A DNA stretch of 64,000 nt from CAWANF01 sp963783355 (GTDB lineage Bacteria > Bacteroidota > Rhodothermia > Balneolales > DATFMH01): positions 1 to 64,000 of the forward strand of contig CAWANF010000007.1 in NCBI GenBank assembly GCA_963783355.1, written 5' to 3'. A program made the translations under genes and the position numbers. Positions within the stretch are counted from its first letter, which is position 1, and each line of letters starts with the position of its first letter. The notes under the pieces were generated by a model that saw only the letters and a list, made by a program, of their open reading frames with translations, did no database searches and was not told the DNA's origin. Positions 1 to 7,585 of this stretch are shown here, one piece after another.

Positions 1-1
1 A

Positions 2-2191
2 TTTCAGGAAGAGATTTTGGAAAAACTTATTCTTGAAAGAGAAGTAAAAGGAAGGAACCGAAATTTAGTAATTGCAGCAACAGGTACTGGTAAAACAGTT
101 ATATCGGCATTTGATTATAAAAATTATTCAAAGGGACAGAATGGAACACCTTCACTTTTATTTGTTGCACACAGAAAAGAAATATTACAACAAAGCCTTC
201 AGACCTTTAGACAAATATTGACTGATGCTAATTTTGGAGAATTATTAGTTGATCAACATAGGCCTACTGAATGGAAACATGTTTTTGCGTCAATACAGTC
301 ACTTCATAGCAAAGATTTTAATTTCAGCCCTGAACATTTTGACGTAGTTATCGTAGATGAGTTTCACCATGCTGAAGCAAATACGTATAAAAAATTATTA
401 AATCATGTTCGGCCAAAGTACTTGCTAGGTCTCACTGCAACTCCAGAAAGAACTGATGGTATCAACATAAAACAATGGTTTGATGATAAGGCGGCTACAG
501 AATTAAGAATCTGGGATGCAATCGAAAAAGGTCTTTTAGCACCATTTCAATATTTCGGAGTCCACGATAATACAGATTTATCTGATTTGACATGGGTTAG
601 GGGAAATTATAGTGTCAATGAACTCGATGAGAAATATACCTCGAATGATGATAGGTTATCACATATTATTAAGGAAATTAGGGATAAAGTCAGCGATCCA
701 TTAAAAATGAAGGCTTTAGGGTTTTGTGTAAGTGTCCAGCACGCAGAATACATGGCTTCTAGATTTAACAAAATTGGTATAAAAAGTTTTGCTCTTTCTG
801 GGAAAACAGATGGTGAAAAACGCTCCCATTCAATTAATGATTTAAGAAAGGGTAACATAAATGTGATTTTTACTGTTGATCTCTTTAACGAAGGTATTGA
901 TATACCAGAGGTTGATACAATATTATTCCTGAGACCTACTGAAAGTGCAACACTATTTATTCAACAGCTTGGGCGTGGTCTAAGATTATCAGAAGAGAAG
1001 GAATGTTTGACTGTTTTGGATTTTATTGGATACCAGAATAAAAACTTCAGTTTCGGTAATAAATTCCAGGCACTATCGAATCTCTATGGGAGAAAATTAC
1101 TACGCCATATTAATAATCAATTTCCTGTTTTACCACCAGGTTGCGTAATTGACCTAGACAAAGTCAGCCAGAAAATAGTATTTAACAACATAAAGAGGGC
1201 ACTTTCAAATAGTGACAAAAGAAATCTATTAATGCATTTTACTAATGTTTCTAAACCAAAATCATTAAAATCCTTTCTTGAAAAAACTGAACTTAAGTTA
1301 GAGGAATTATACAGTAATAATTATTATTTCACACAATTGAAACGTGATGCAGGATTAATACCTGATACACAAACTGAGGAGGAGAGGTTATTTGGGAAGT
1401 CTATTATGAGAAGCATTCATATTGATAGCATTGAAAGGCTAAAATGGCTATATGATTTCTTCTCGAGTGTGTCATTACCAAATATTACTGATTTAAACAA
1501 AAATGACTTCAATTATTTACAAATGTGGGCAGCTGTTTTTGGAAGTTCAGAAGATTTCGGCAATACAATTAACCTTCTTAAATCATTTTGGAAATACGAT
1601 AACATAAAAAATGAATATTGTGAACTTGTTTCAATACTTCTTGATAAAGTATCTCACAAGACATATTGGTGGGAAAATAATTATTCAATTCCTCTGGAAA
1701 TTCATAGTAGATACAGTCGCGACGAAATTTTAGGTGCAATAGGTGATATTCGCAATGGCAAATTGTTTAAACCAAGAGAAGGAGTTTATTTTAATTCAAA
1801 CATAAAATGCAATCTCTTATTTGTGACCTTAAATAAAAGTGAGAAAGATTATTCACCAACAACTATGTATAAAGATTATGCCATTTCAGAAACCTTATTT
1901 CATTGGCAATCACAGAGTAACACAAAACAAAATAGTAAAAAGGGGAAAAGACATATTTCTCATAAAGAATATGGTATTACACCACTTTTATTCGTAAGAA
2001 AAAACAAGAAGGATGATCGTGGCGAAACAGAACCTTATTTTTTTGCGGGTCCTCTTGAAATACAAAAGTGGGAAGGAGAGAGACCGATTAACATAATTTG
2101 GAAACTTATAGAACCTCTACCAGCTGATGTATATAAAGAAATTGCCATTAACTTTAATTCAATACTCTCGCCAACTATCTTAGTTTTGTAA
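2..2191 (+). CDS. Superfamily II helicase with DUF3427 C-terminus, 5'-truncated
   Basis: The frame is open to the left window edge, so the start lies outside; the first possible start inside is a TTG at 17. From that TTG, the Walker A motif AATGTGKT lies at residues 20-27. A DEAH-like box (VDEFHHAE), motif III (GLTATPERTDG) and motif VI (QQLGRGLR) follow, so this is a two-lobed SF2 ATPase. The C-terminal half carries the conserved YKDYAISETLFHWQSQS and GERPINIIWKL blocks of DUF3427. Full-length family members often have an N-terminal phospholipase-D-like domain, which would lie upstream here. The family is associated with DNA processing and is often found in accessory or defence regions (family knowledge, not shown here). 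Codons are visibly more AT-rich than in the genes that follow, suggesting horizontal acquisition. The substrate is unknown. Confidence 0.88.
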   Translation, partial: FQEEILEKLILEREVKGRNRNLVIAATGTGKTVISAFDYKNYSKGQNGTPSLLFVAHRKEILQQSLQTFRQILTDANFGELLVDQHRPTEWKHVFASIQSLHSKDFNFSPEHFDVVIVDEFHHAEANTYKKLLNHVRPKYLLGLTATPERTDGINIKQWFDDKAATELRIWDAIEKGLLAPFQYFGVHDNTDLSDLTWVRGNYSVNELDEKYTSNDDRLSHIIKEIRDKVSDPLKMKALGFCVSVQHAEYMASRFNKIGIKSFALSGKTDGEKRSHSINDLRKGNINVIFTVDLFNEGIDIPEVDTILFLRPTESATLFIQQLGRGLRLSEEKECLTVLDFIGYQNKNFSFGNKFQALSNLYGRKLLRHINNQFPVLPPGCVIDLDKVSQKIVFNNIKRALSNSDKRNLLMHFTNVSKPKSLKSFLEKTELKLEELYSNNYYFTQLKRDAGLIPDTQTEEERLFGKSIMRSIHIDSIERLKWLYDFFSSVSLPNITDLNKNDFNYLQMWAAVFGSSEDFGNTINLLKSFWKYDNIKNEYCELVSILLDKVSHKTYWWENNYSIPLEIHSRYSRDEILGAIGDIRNGKLFKPREGVYFNSNIKCNLLFVTLNKSEKDYSPTTMYKDYAISETLFHWQSQSNTKQNSKKGKRHISHKEYGITPLLFVRKNKKDDRGETEPYFFAGPLEIQKWEGERPINIIWKLIEPLPADVYKEIAINFNSILSPTILVL

Positions 2192-2364
2192 CTTGAACTT
2201 TTATATTCATATTTCGCAGTAATTAGTGTTTTTCTTAAAAGTGAATATTTTACAATTCAGAGCTTAATGAATTGTAAATATATTAGGTTACAATTCCAAA
2301 AAGCTATGTATACAGTTCAAGAATGAGCAAAAAAGGAGCATTGCAAATAAAAAAGGATAGAACA

Positions 2365-2742
2365 ATGTATTGGGAAATAACAGAAAACAAATGGACTGAA
2401 GAATATTGTTGGTTTTTAGTTGATGATAGGTAGGATTCAATATGCCTTTAAAGATCAAAGCTCTGCAATCCGGTTTAAAAAGCAGGGTTTTATGAATTAT
2501 ATGCTTCTTACAAACCTTGACAACATTACCAACGACACAATGCTCGATCCTAATGAATTCAGTTCTTGGGATCATAAAGTCCAGACATGTTTAGAATGGA
2601 CGAACCAAATCCCCGCTGGATCAAGTTTGTAAATGGACCATTCAGTAAACTGTATTTCTTAGATTATGTTCCCACACAAAATAGTGGTACTAAAAATATC
2701 AACAAACTATCATTCGGGAGAATGTTTATTTGGCCACTTTGA
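2365..2742 (+). pseudogene. Possible decayed small gene, three frame-shifted fragments
   Basis: Between the helicase stop and the efflux gene (2192-2894) there is no intact gene. Three short fragments lie in order in three frames: 2365-2433 (ends WFLVDDR), 2420-2632 (begins MIGRIQYAFKDQSSAIRF) and 2587-2742 (contains PRWIKFVNGPFSKLYFLDY). Each overlaps the next slightly, as two frameshifts in a gene of roughly 125 residues would leave. Composition is AT-rich like the helicase. I do not recognise the family. At 2770-2825 there is a dispersed-repeat-like stretch (ATCCGCGAAATCAT, ATCCGTGATTCAG). Chance ORFs in AT-rich DNA are a real alternative. Confidence 0.25.
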
Positions 2743-2894
2743 TATACCCAAAAGCGATTCATTAAAATCCCAAATTATCCGCGAAATCATAAAATCCCAG
2801 AAATCCGTGATTCAGACAAATGGTGTTTAGCGAATTGATAATTCGTCAATTACATTTCCCAATCACCATATCTTAATTAGACAACCCCTCCCCC

Positions 2895-4370
2895 CTAATA
2901 CCCATACGATATCGGTTTCCCGGTCTGGAAGTCAAACAAGGTTAGCTGGCGTATTTCGTACCAGCCGGTCCAGAAGTCCTGTAGCGCGCTGATATAACTC
3001 CGGCGTGCTTGATCTTTTTCGTTTTGGGCGATAAACAGGTTGGTAATATCAATCTTGCCAATCAGGTAGCGATCTTGTGCCACATTGTAGCGGAGCCGGG
3101 CGATGGTATCGGCTTTAGCTGCCAGTTGTACCTGTTTGGGAAGCTGCATGAACTGCTTCACCGTCGATTCGACATTTTGATAAAACTGGCGCCGGTGATA
3201 TTCGATGTTGTTTTCCACTTCTACCTGCTGGTTCCGGGCCGCCTTAATTTGTGCCCGTTCCTTGCCCCAGTTGAAAATAGGTACATTAAAATCAACCGTC
3301 AGAAACTCCCTGTTTTCGGTATTATTATAGAGCTGTGTAAACTGGTTAGAAATCTTGTTCATCCCAAAATTGACATCCATGGTTGCAGAAAAAGATGCAT
3401 TACTTTTGGCCTGGGCATAGTCCCGGTTGGCCTGTATTTCCTGGAGACGGTAACTCAGGGCTTCACTATTGTTTTGGATGGCCAGTTTTTTGGCCTTTTC
3501 GACATTGATTTTCAGGTTCGGCAGTTTCACCGGGGGCGTAATATCCAGGGAAACGGATGTCGGGTATCCAAGTAAAATCTTGAAGTTATTCAGGTCTGAC
3601 TCGTACTGTAGTTTGGCGCGGCTTAGCGCAGCTTCCGCATTGCGAAGTGCCAGTTCGGTTTGCAGAAGATCGTTCTCGGCAATGGTACCGACATTATAAC
3701 GGCCTTGCGAAATCCGGTAGATGGAATCGTTGCGGGTCACGTTAAAGCGGTCATTTTCAAGATTGATTTTATCCATGTAAACACTAAAAAATCGCTGCGT
3801 CACCGTCATGGCAATTCCTTCCATCTGCTGAACGAATTGCTTTTTGGCTATCCGGTATTGAAGGGGTTGCAGACGGTCTTGCCATTTCAGACTATTGAAC
3901 TGGAAGATGGGCTGCTGATAACTTAACACCATCGGTGTACTTTGCCACATATAGGTGTTTTCGTTATTAAATATCCCCAGGCGGGTGACCCCCGAACTCA
4001 GCGATAAGGTACCACCGGTCGGCATGATATTCTGGCTAATCGATAATGACGTGGTAGCATTCGACTGTCTCCGGGAAGAGAAAATCAGTTGCCCGTTATC
4101 TAATGTATTGGGGATTAACGATTTATTGAAGTTAGGAGCGTTGCCACTCAGCGAAAAAGACGGAAGCAGATCAGCCTGGAACGACCGGTATTGCCATTTG
4201 TTCGCAATTAAAGCTGATCGGGCGCTTTTGGCCAGGGGACTATTTTCCTGGGCAATAGAAACACACTTTTTTAATGTCAGTGTCCCGAGTTGAAATGTAT
4301 TCGATTGGGCATTCGCAGACACGGCGATGGCCGATATCCAGAACAGAATGGAATAGAAACACTTTCGCAC
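2895..4370 (-). CDS. TolC-family outer-membrane efflux protein
   Basis: 491 residues with a cleavable signal peptide (hydrophobic segment ending in ANAQS). It has the duplicated outer-membrane-efflux-protein architecture: two long helical hairpin repeats rich in A, Q, N and R (VEKAKKLAIQNNSEALSYRL in the middle, YNVAQDRYLIGKIDITNLF near the end). The start is GTG at 4370; no ATG fits before the signal peptide. The gene lies 232 bp downstream of the MacB-like permease, after the MacA-like adaptor, so it should be the trimeric exit duct of that efflux pump. The spacer carries heptamer repeats but no clear terminator, so co-transcription with the pump is plausible. The exported substrate cannot be told from sequence. 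Confidence 0.9.
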   Translation of the reverse strand: MRKCFYSILFWISAIAVSANAQSNTFQLGTLTLKKCVSIAQENSPLAKSARSALIANKWQYRSFQADLLPSFSLSGNAPNFNKSLIPNTLDNGQLIFSSRRQSNATTSLSISQNIMPTGGTLSLSSGVTRLGIFNNENTYMWQSTPMVLSYQQPIFQFNSLKWQDRLQPLQYRIAKKQFVQQMEGIAMTVTQRFFSVYMDKINLENDRFNVTRNDSIYRISQGRYNVGTIAENDLLQTELALRNAEAALSRAKLQYESDLNNFKILLGYPTSVSLDITPPVKLPNLKINVEKAKKLAIQNNSEALSYRLQEIQANRDYAQAKSNASFSATMDVNFGMNKISNQFTQLYNNTENREFLTVDFNVPIFNWGKERAQIKAARNQQVEVENNIEYHRRQFYQNVESTVKQFMQLPKQVQLAAKADTIARLRYNVAQDRYLIGKIDITNLFIAQNEKDQARRSYISALQDFWTGWYEIRQLTLFDFQTGKPISYGY

Positions 4371-4602
4371 AATTAGAAGCTGTTATTGGTTATTGGTTAT
4401 TGAGAAATCAAGTTCTTAGCACATACTGAACTATAGTTGCTGTCAGCGATCCACTTTCAGCATAAATATTTACTTCTTCATATTCTAAATGGAACTTATA
4501 TGCTTTCATGAGTCTGCAACTTTTACCTTTCAACAGGATATCAGCAACCTGCGGAAAACTGAGAGCTAACCGCTGACAGCTGAACGCTTATTCACATTTA
4601 TA
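4371..4602. repeat. Spacer with heptanucleotide arrays
   Basis: 4383-4403 holds three in-phase TTATTGR units and 4567-4594 holds TAACCGC, TGACAGC, TGAACGC and TTATTCA. On the sense strand of the permease, which ends at 4603, the first array reads CCAATAA, fitting the NCARTNA pattern found after other genes in this window. No gene is visible here. Confidence 0.6.
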
Positions 4603-5946
4603 TTATTCATAGCGCAGGGCAAATACCGGATCCTGTTCCGCCGCCCGTCGGGCCGGGAAGTATCCGAAAATGATGCCGATAGCCATAGCCACACCAAATG
4701 AAATAGCTATAGAACTTAACGTGACGATGGTCTGAATACCGGCGGTATTTTCAATGACATAGCTAAAGCTGATTCCTAAAATCGTTCCTGCAATACCGCC
4801 GGTGATGCAGATGGCCAGGGCCTCGGCTAAAAATTGCAGCTGGATATCTCTTTTGTGAGCTCCGACAGCTCTGCGCACCCCGATTTCGCGGAATCGTTCC
4901 ACGACCGAAGCCAGCATGATATTCATGATGCCAATCCCGCCTACAATGAGCGAAATAGAGGCGATGGATGACAAGACGATGTTGAAAATTCGTTTGGTCC
5001 GCTGTTCCTGTTCGAGCAGTTGCTCAGGAACGATCACTTCGAAATCCACCACACCGTTGTGTCGCCGCTTGAGTATCCGCCTTATAATATCGGCTATGGA
5101 TCCGCTGTATTTGTTGTCGGAGACCTGTACGACAATTTTATCGACCTGGTTGTGATCAACCGTTTGATCGGAATTTGAATTCTGGTTGTTATTATTGTTT
5201 TCCCTGGCCGCTTTTTCAATATCCTGCGTAGTTACCAGCGAGCGGTTTTTGAAACGGAGCAACATCGTAGTGGCCGGGGTATAAATATCCATGTTATAAT
5301 TCCGGATACCCAGGTTTTCCATATTTTTAGACGAAATAAACCGCCTTTTCAATACCCCGATTACACGAAGCCACAGGTCGCCTGTTTTGATACTTTTCCC
5401 AACGGGATTTTCACCGGCAAAGAATTTAGCTTTGATATCGTTTCCAATAATACAAACCGGTTCCGAATTTTTAATCTGCAAATCCGAGAAGTTATGGCCT
5501 TCCAGCATTTCAAAGTTATTGATCTGGAAATATTGCTTATTGACCCCAACCAGCTTCCCGGACCGTATCCGCCCGGAACGGATGAATGAAGTTTCGAATA
5601 CAATTTCAGGAGTGACATAATTGATATGAGGAATCTCTTTCTTTATGTCGTACATATCCTTGAGCGTCAAGCCCGGAGAAAACTTCTTATTTTCTTTTTC
5701 TGTCTGGTTATCATTATCAACTTTGCCTTCTTTTTGCTTCACAAGCGGCTGAATAATAACGTTATTGGCGCCAAGCAGTTTCATCTGTTTTAGCACCTCG
5801 TTTTGCGCTCCCCGCCCGATAGCCAGCATTGCTATGACAGAAGCAACGCCAAAAATGATACCCAGTGAAGTCAGGAACGAACGGAATTTATTTTGCCGTA
5901 TAGCTTCGAGAGCAATGTCCAGGTTGTATAGAATGATATTTAGCAT
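4603..5946 (-). CDS. MacB-like ABC transporter permease (FtsX family), no ATPase domain
   Basis: 447 residues. The N-terminal transmembrane helix in the context RSFLTSLGIIFGVASVIAML is the MacB signature. A periplasmic MacB-PCD domain follows at about residues 60-300, then three C-terminal helices of the FtsX domain (SIASISLIVGGIGIMNIMLA; EIGVRRAVGAHKRDIQLQFL). Canonical MacB has an N-terminal nucleotide-binding domain that is absent here, and no ABC ATPase gene is adjacent, so the ATPase must come from elsewhere. It starts at ATG 5946, seven bases after the stop of the adaptor gene, so the two are surely co-transcribed. Residues about 240-260 form a low-complexity asparagine-rich linker. It probably drives tripartite efflux or lipoprotein-type export with the neighbouring adaptor and TolC protein. 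Confidence 0.9.
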   Translation of the reverse strand: MLNIILYNLDIALEAIRQNKFRSFLTSLGIIFGVASVIAMLAIGRGAQNEVLKQMKLLGANNVIIQPLVKQKEGKVDNDNQTEKENKKFSPGLTLKDMYDIKKEIPHINYVTPEIVFETSFIRSGRIRSGKLVGVNKQYFQINNFEMLEGHNFSDLQIKNSEPVCIIGNDIKAKFFAGENPVGKSIKTGDLWLRVIGVLKRRFISSKNMENLGIRNYNMDIYTPATTMLLRFKNRSLVTTQDIEKAARENNNNNQNSNSDQTVDHNQVDKIVVQVSDNKYSGSIADIIRRILKRRHNGVVDFEVIVPEQLLEQEQRTKRIFNIVLSSIASISLIVGGIGIMNIMLASVVERFREIGVRRAVGAHKRDIQLQFLAEALAICITGGIAGTILGISFSYVIENTAGIQTIVTLSSIAISFGVAMAIGIIFGYFPARRAAEQDPVFALRYE

Positions 5947-5952
5947 CGGAAA

Positions 5953-7212
5953 CTACGGGGAAGCGATTGGTTTATTTAAATATATCTTCTTGATACCGGC
6001 CGTATCTTCCGGCATCGACAAATAGATCTGGTCTTTCGCAGTAAGGCCCTTCTTAATCACAATATCCGTCTCATTCATCGTGCCCAGTTTAACCTGCTGC
6101 ATCACTGTTTCGAGTCCGCTTTTTTTGAATACAAAATTCAATGAATCCTTGTCATGAATGGCCTCCAGCGGAACATAAAGCATATTTGGCAATGATTTAA
6201 TATGAATGACATTACTGGTTGTCATAGCCGGGCGAAGTGTCGTATCCGATTTGTTTATCTGGATAACTACTTCAAATACTTTCGAGTTTGAATTGGGCCG
6301 CTGTTCCCCTATGTTAGCCACGTGAGTTATAGTCCCTTCCAGATGCTTGTCGGGCATAGCATCCAGGCCGATGTCCACAGACTGATGCAGTTTCACTTTT
6401 TGGATATCGACTTCATTCACATAGGTCACGGATTCCATCACACTAAAATCGGGCAGCTCGGCCACTTCCGGATCCCATGAGCTTATCGAACTCCCCTGTT
6501 TGATTTTGGAACCGTTCCAGGTCCGCCGGTAAATGACCATTCCGTTATCGGGAGCAGTGATTGTAAATTTCTTCATCACCTGCTGTAACCGTGTTAGGTC
6601 GTTCTTCCTTTTTTCAAGCTCTGCGTTTATTCCGCTTAACTTGGCAACCTGCTGTTTAACTTTGGTTTTATAATCTATCTGTGCCTGATGGTACTTTCTT
6701 TTTGCCCGGTCATAAGCAATCCTGGTTTGTCGCTGAACCGCGGGTGATTCAAATTTTGATTGTTCAACGGTAATTTTTTTCTCCTCCGAATCATAATTCA
6801 AATTGACCAGGTCATTTCTGGCTTGCGTCAATTTGAGAGTGCTGTCGAGTTGGGCCTGATCAAACTGAGACTGTACTTTTTGTAACTCAAGCCTGGCATC
6901 CTGGAGTTTTCCTGTTATTTCCGATCGATCGAGCTGGGCAACAAAATCTCCCTTTTTAACCAGGGTTCCTTCAGGTACCAGTTTCTGAATCTTAATATTA
7001 TAGACCTGGAATTCATAAGCTCCCCGGGGACCGATGATTTTCACAGAATTTTTGGCCTTCAATTCTCCGGTTGTCGTGATATTCACATTAAAGGTCCCGC
7101 GTTTCGGGCTTACTAAAATGGCATTTGATTTTTTTTCATTGGAGCCCATAGCTAACCAGACAACCAATACAAGAACAAATAAACCGGCCGTTATCAGATA
7201 TTTTTTATTCAT
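5953..7212 (-). CDS. MacA-like periplasmic adaptor (HlyD/RND membrane-fusion family)
   Basis: 419 residues. A single N-terminal membrane anchor (YLITAGLFVLVLVVWLAMG) is followed by the first half of a lipoyl/barrel-sandwich domain, a long coiled-coil hairpin (about residues 95-210, rich in K, Q, L and E), the second lipoyl half (TITAPDNGMVIYRRTWNG) and a beta-barrel domain (GTITHVANIGEQRPNSNSK). This is the order of HlyD/MacA adaptors, which bridge an inner-membrane permease and an outer-membrane TolC. It is first in the minus-strand set adaptor - permease - TolC. ATG start at 7212. The 373-bp upstream spacer probably holds the promoter, but I see no convincing consensus there. Confidence 0.9.
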   Translation of the reverse strand: MNKKYLITAGLFVLVLVVWLAMGSNEKKSNAILVSPKRGTFNVNITTTGELKAKNSVKIIGPRGAYEFQVYNIKIQKLVPEGTLVKKGDFVAQLDRSEITGKLQDARLELQKVQSQFDQAQLDSTLKLTQARNDLVNLNYDSEEKKITVEQSKFESPAVQRQTRIAYDRAKRKYHQAQIDYKTKVKQQVAKLSGINAELEKRKNDLTRLQQVMKKFTITAPDNGMVIYRRTWNGSKIKQGSSISSWDPEVAELPDFSVMESVTYVNEVDIQKVKLHQSVDIGLDAMPDKHLEGTITHVANIGEQRPNSNSKVFEVVIQINKSDTTLRPAMTTSNVIHIKSLPNMLYVPLEAIHDKDSLNFVFKKSGLETVMQQVKLGTMNETDIVIKKGLTAKDQIYLSMPEDTAGIKKIYLNKPIASP

Positions 7213-7585
7213 GGCACTAATTATACATCGGGGCGGGATGTGCCCGAGAGTATTAATTTTTACAAATAAACCGCACCATCATTTCAGTGACAAATAGCAA
7301 ACATTCACATTTATAACCTCTTCATTGCTAAGAAATAACTAATGGCGCGAACAACTCACATCTGTTTTTAATAAACAACATTAATGCCGTAAATGAAAAT
7401 TATTTTGATATCGTAGATTAAATAATGATTACACGCTAAAACAAAGGACAGGAGAGCTAAGTTTTGAGCGTGGAGATCAAAGTGTTAAGTGATAAGAGTT
7501 GCGTGTTGTGTGCAGTCCTAAAAACGGTCAACCCTATTTAGGACTGCACATCAACACACTGTTTATTGTTCACTGTTCACTGATA
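7213..7585. repeat. Spacer; heptamer array at the priA stop
   Basis: No gene is seen. 7563-7583 holds TTATTGT, TCACTGT and TCACTGA in phase, ending two bases before the priA stop (7586-7588). A weaker 7-base periodicity (GTTAAGT, GATAAGA) lies near 7480-7500. The 120 bases next to the adaptor start are AT-rich and presumably carry its promoter. Confidence 0.6.

Noticed and set aside
2288..2575. Minus-strand 95-codon ORF after the helicase
   Set aside because: Cysteine- and phenylalanine-rich translation with no start context; it overlaps the plus-strand fragments, which look more protein-like.
3009..3575. Plus-strand ORF (188 codons) inside the TolC gene
   Set aside because: It is a shadow of the TolC-family gene, which has a signal peptide and family motifs on the other strand.
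7213..7585. Missing ABC ATPase for the efflux set hidden in the spacer
   Set aside because: 373 bases are too few, and no Walker A or signature motif appears in any frame.
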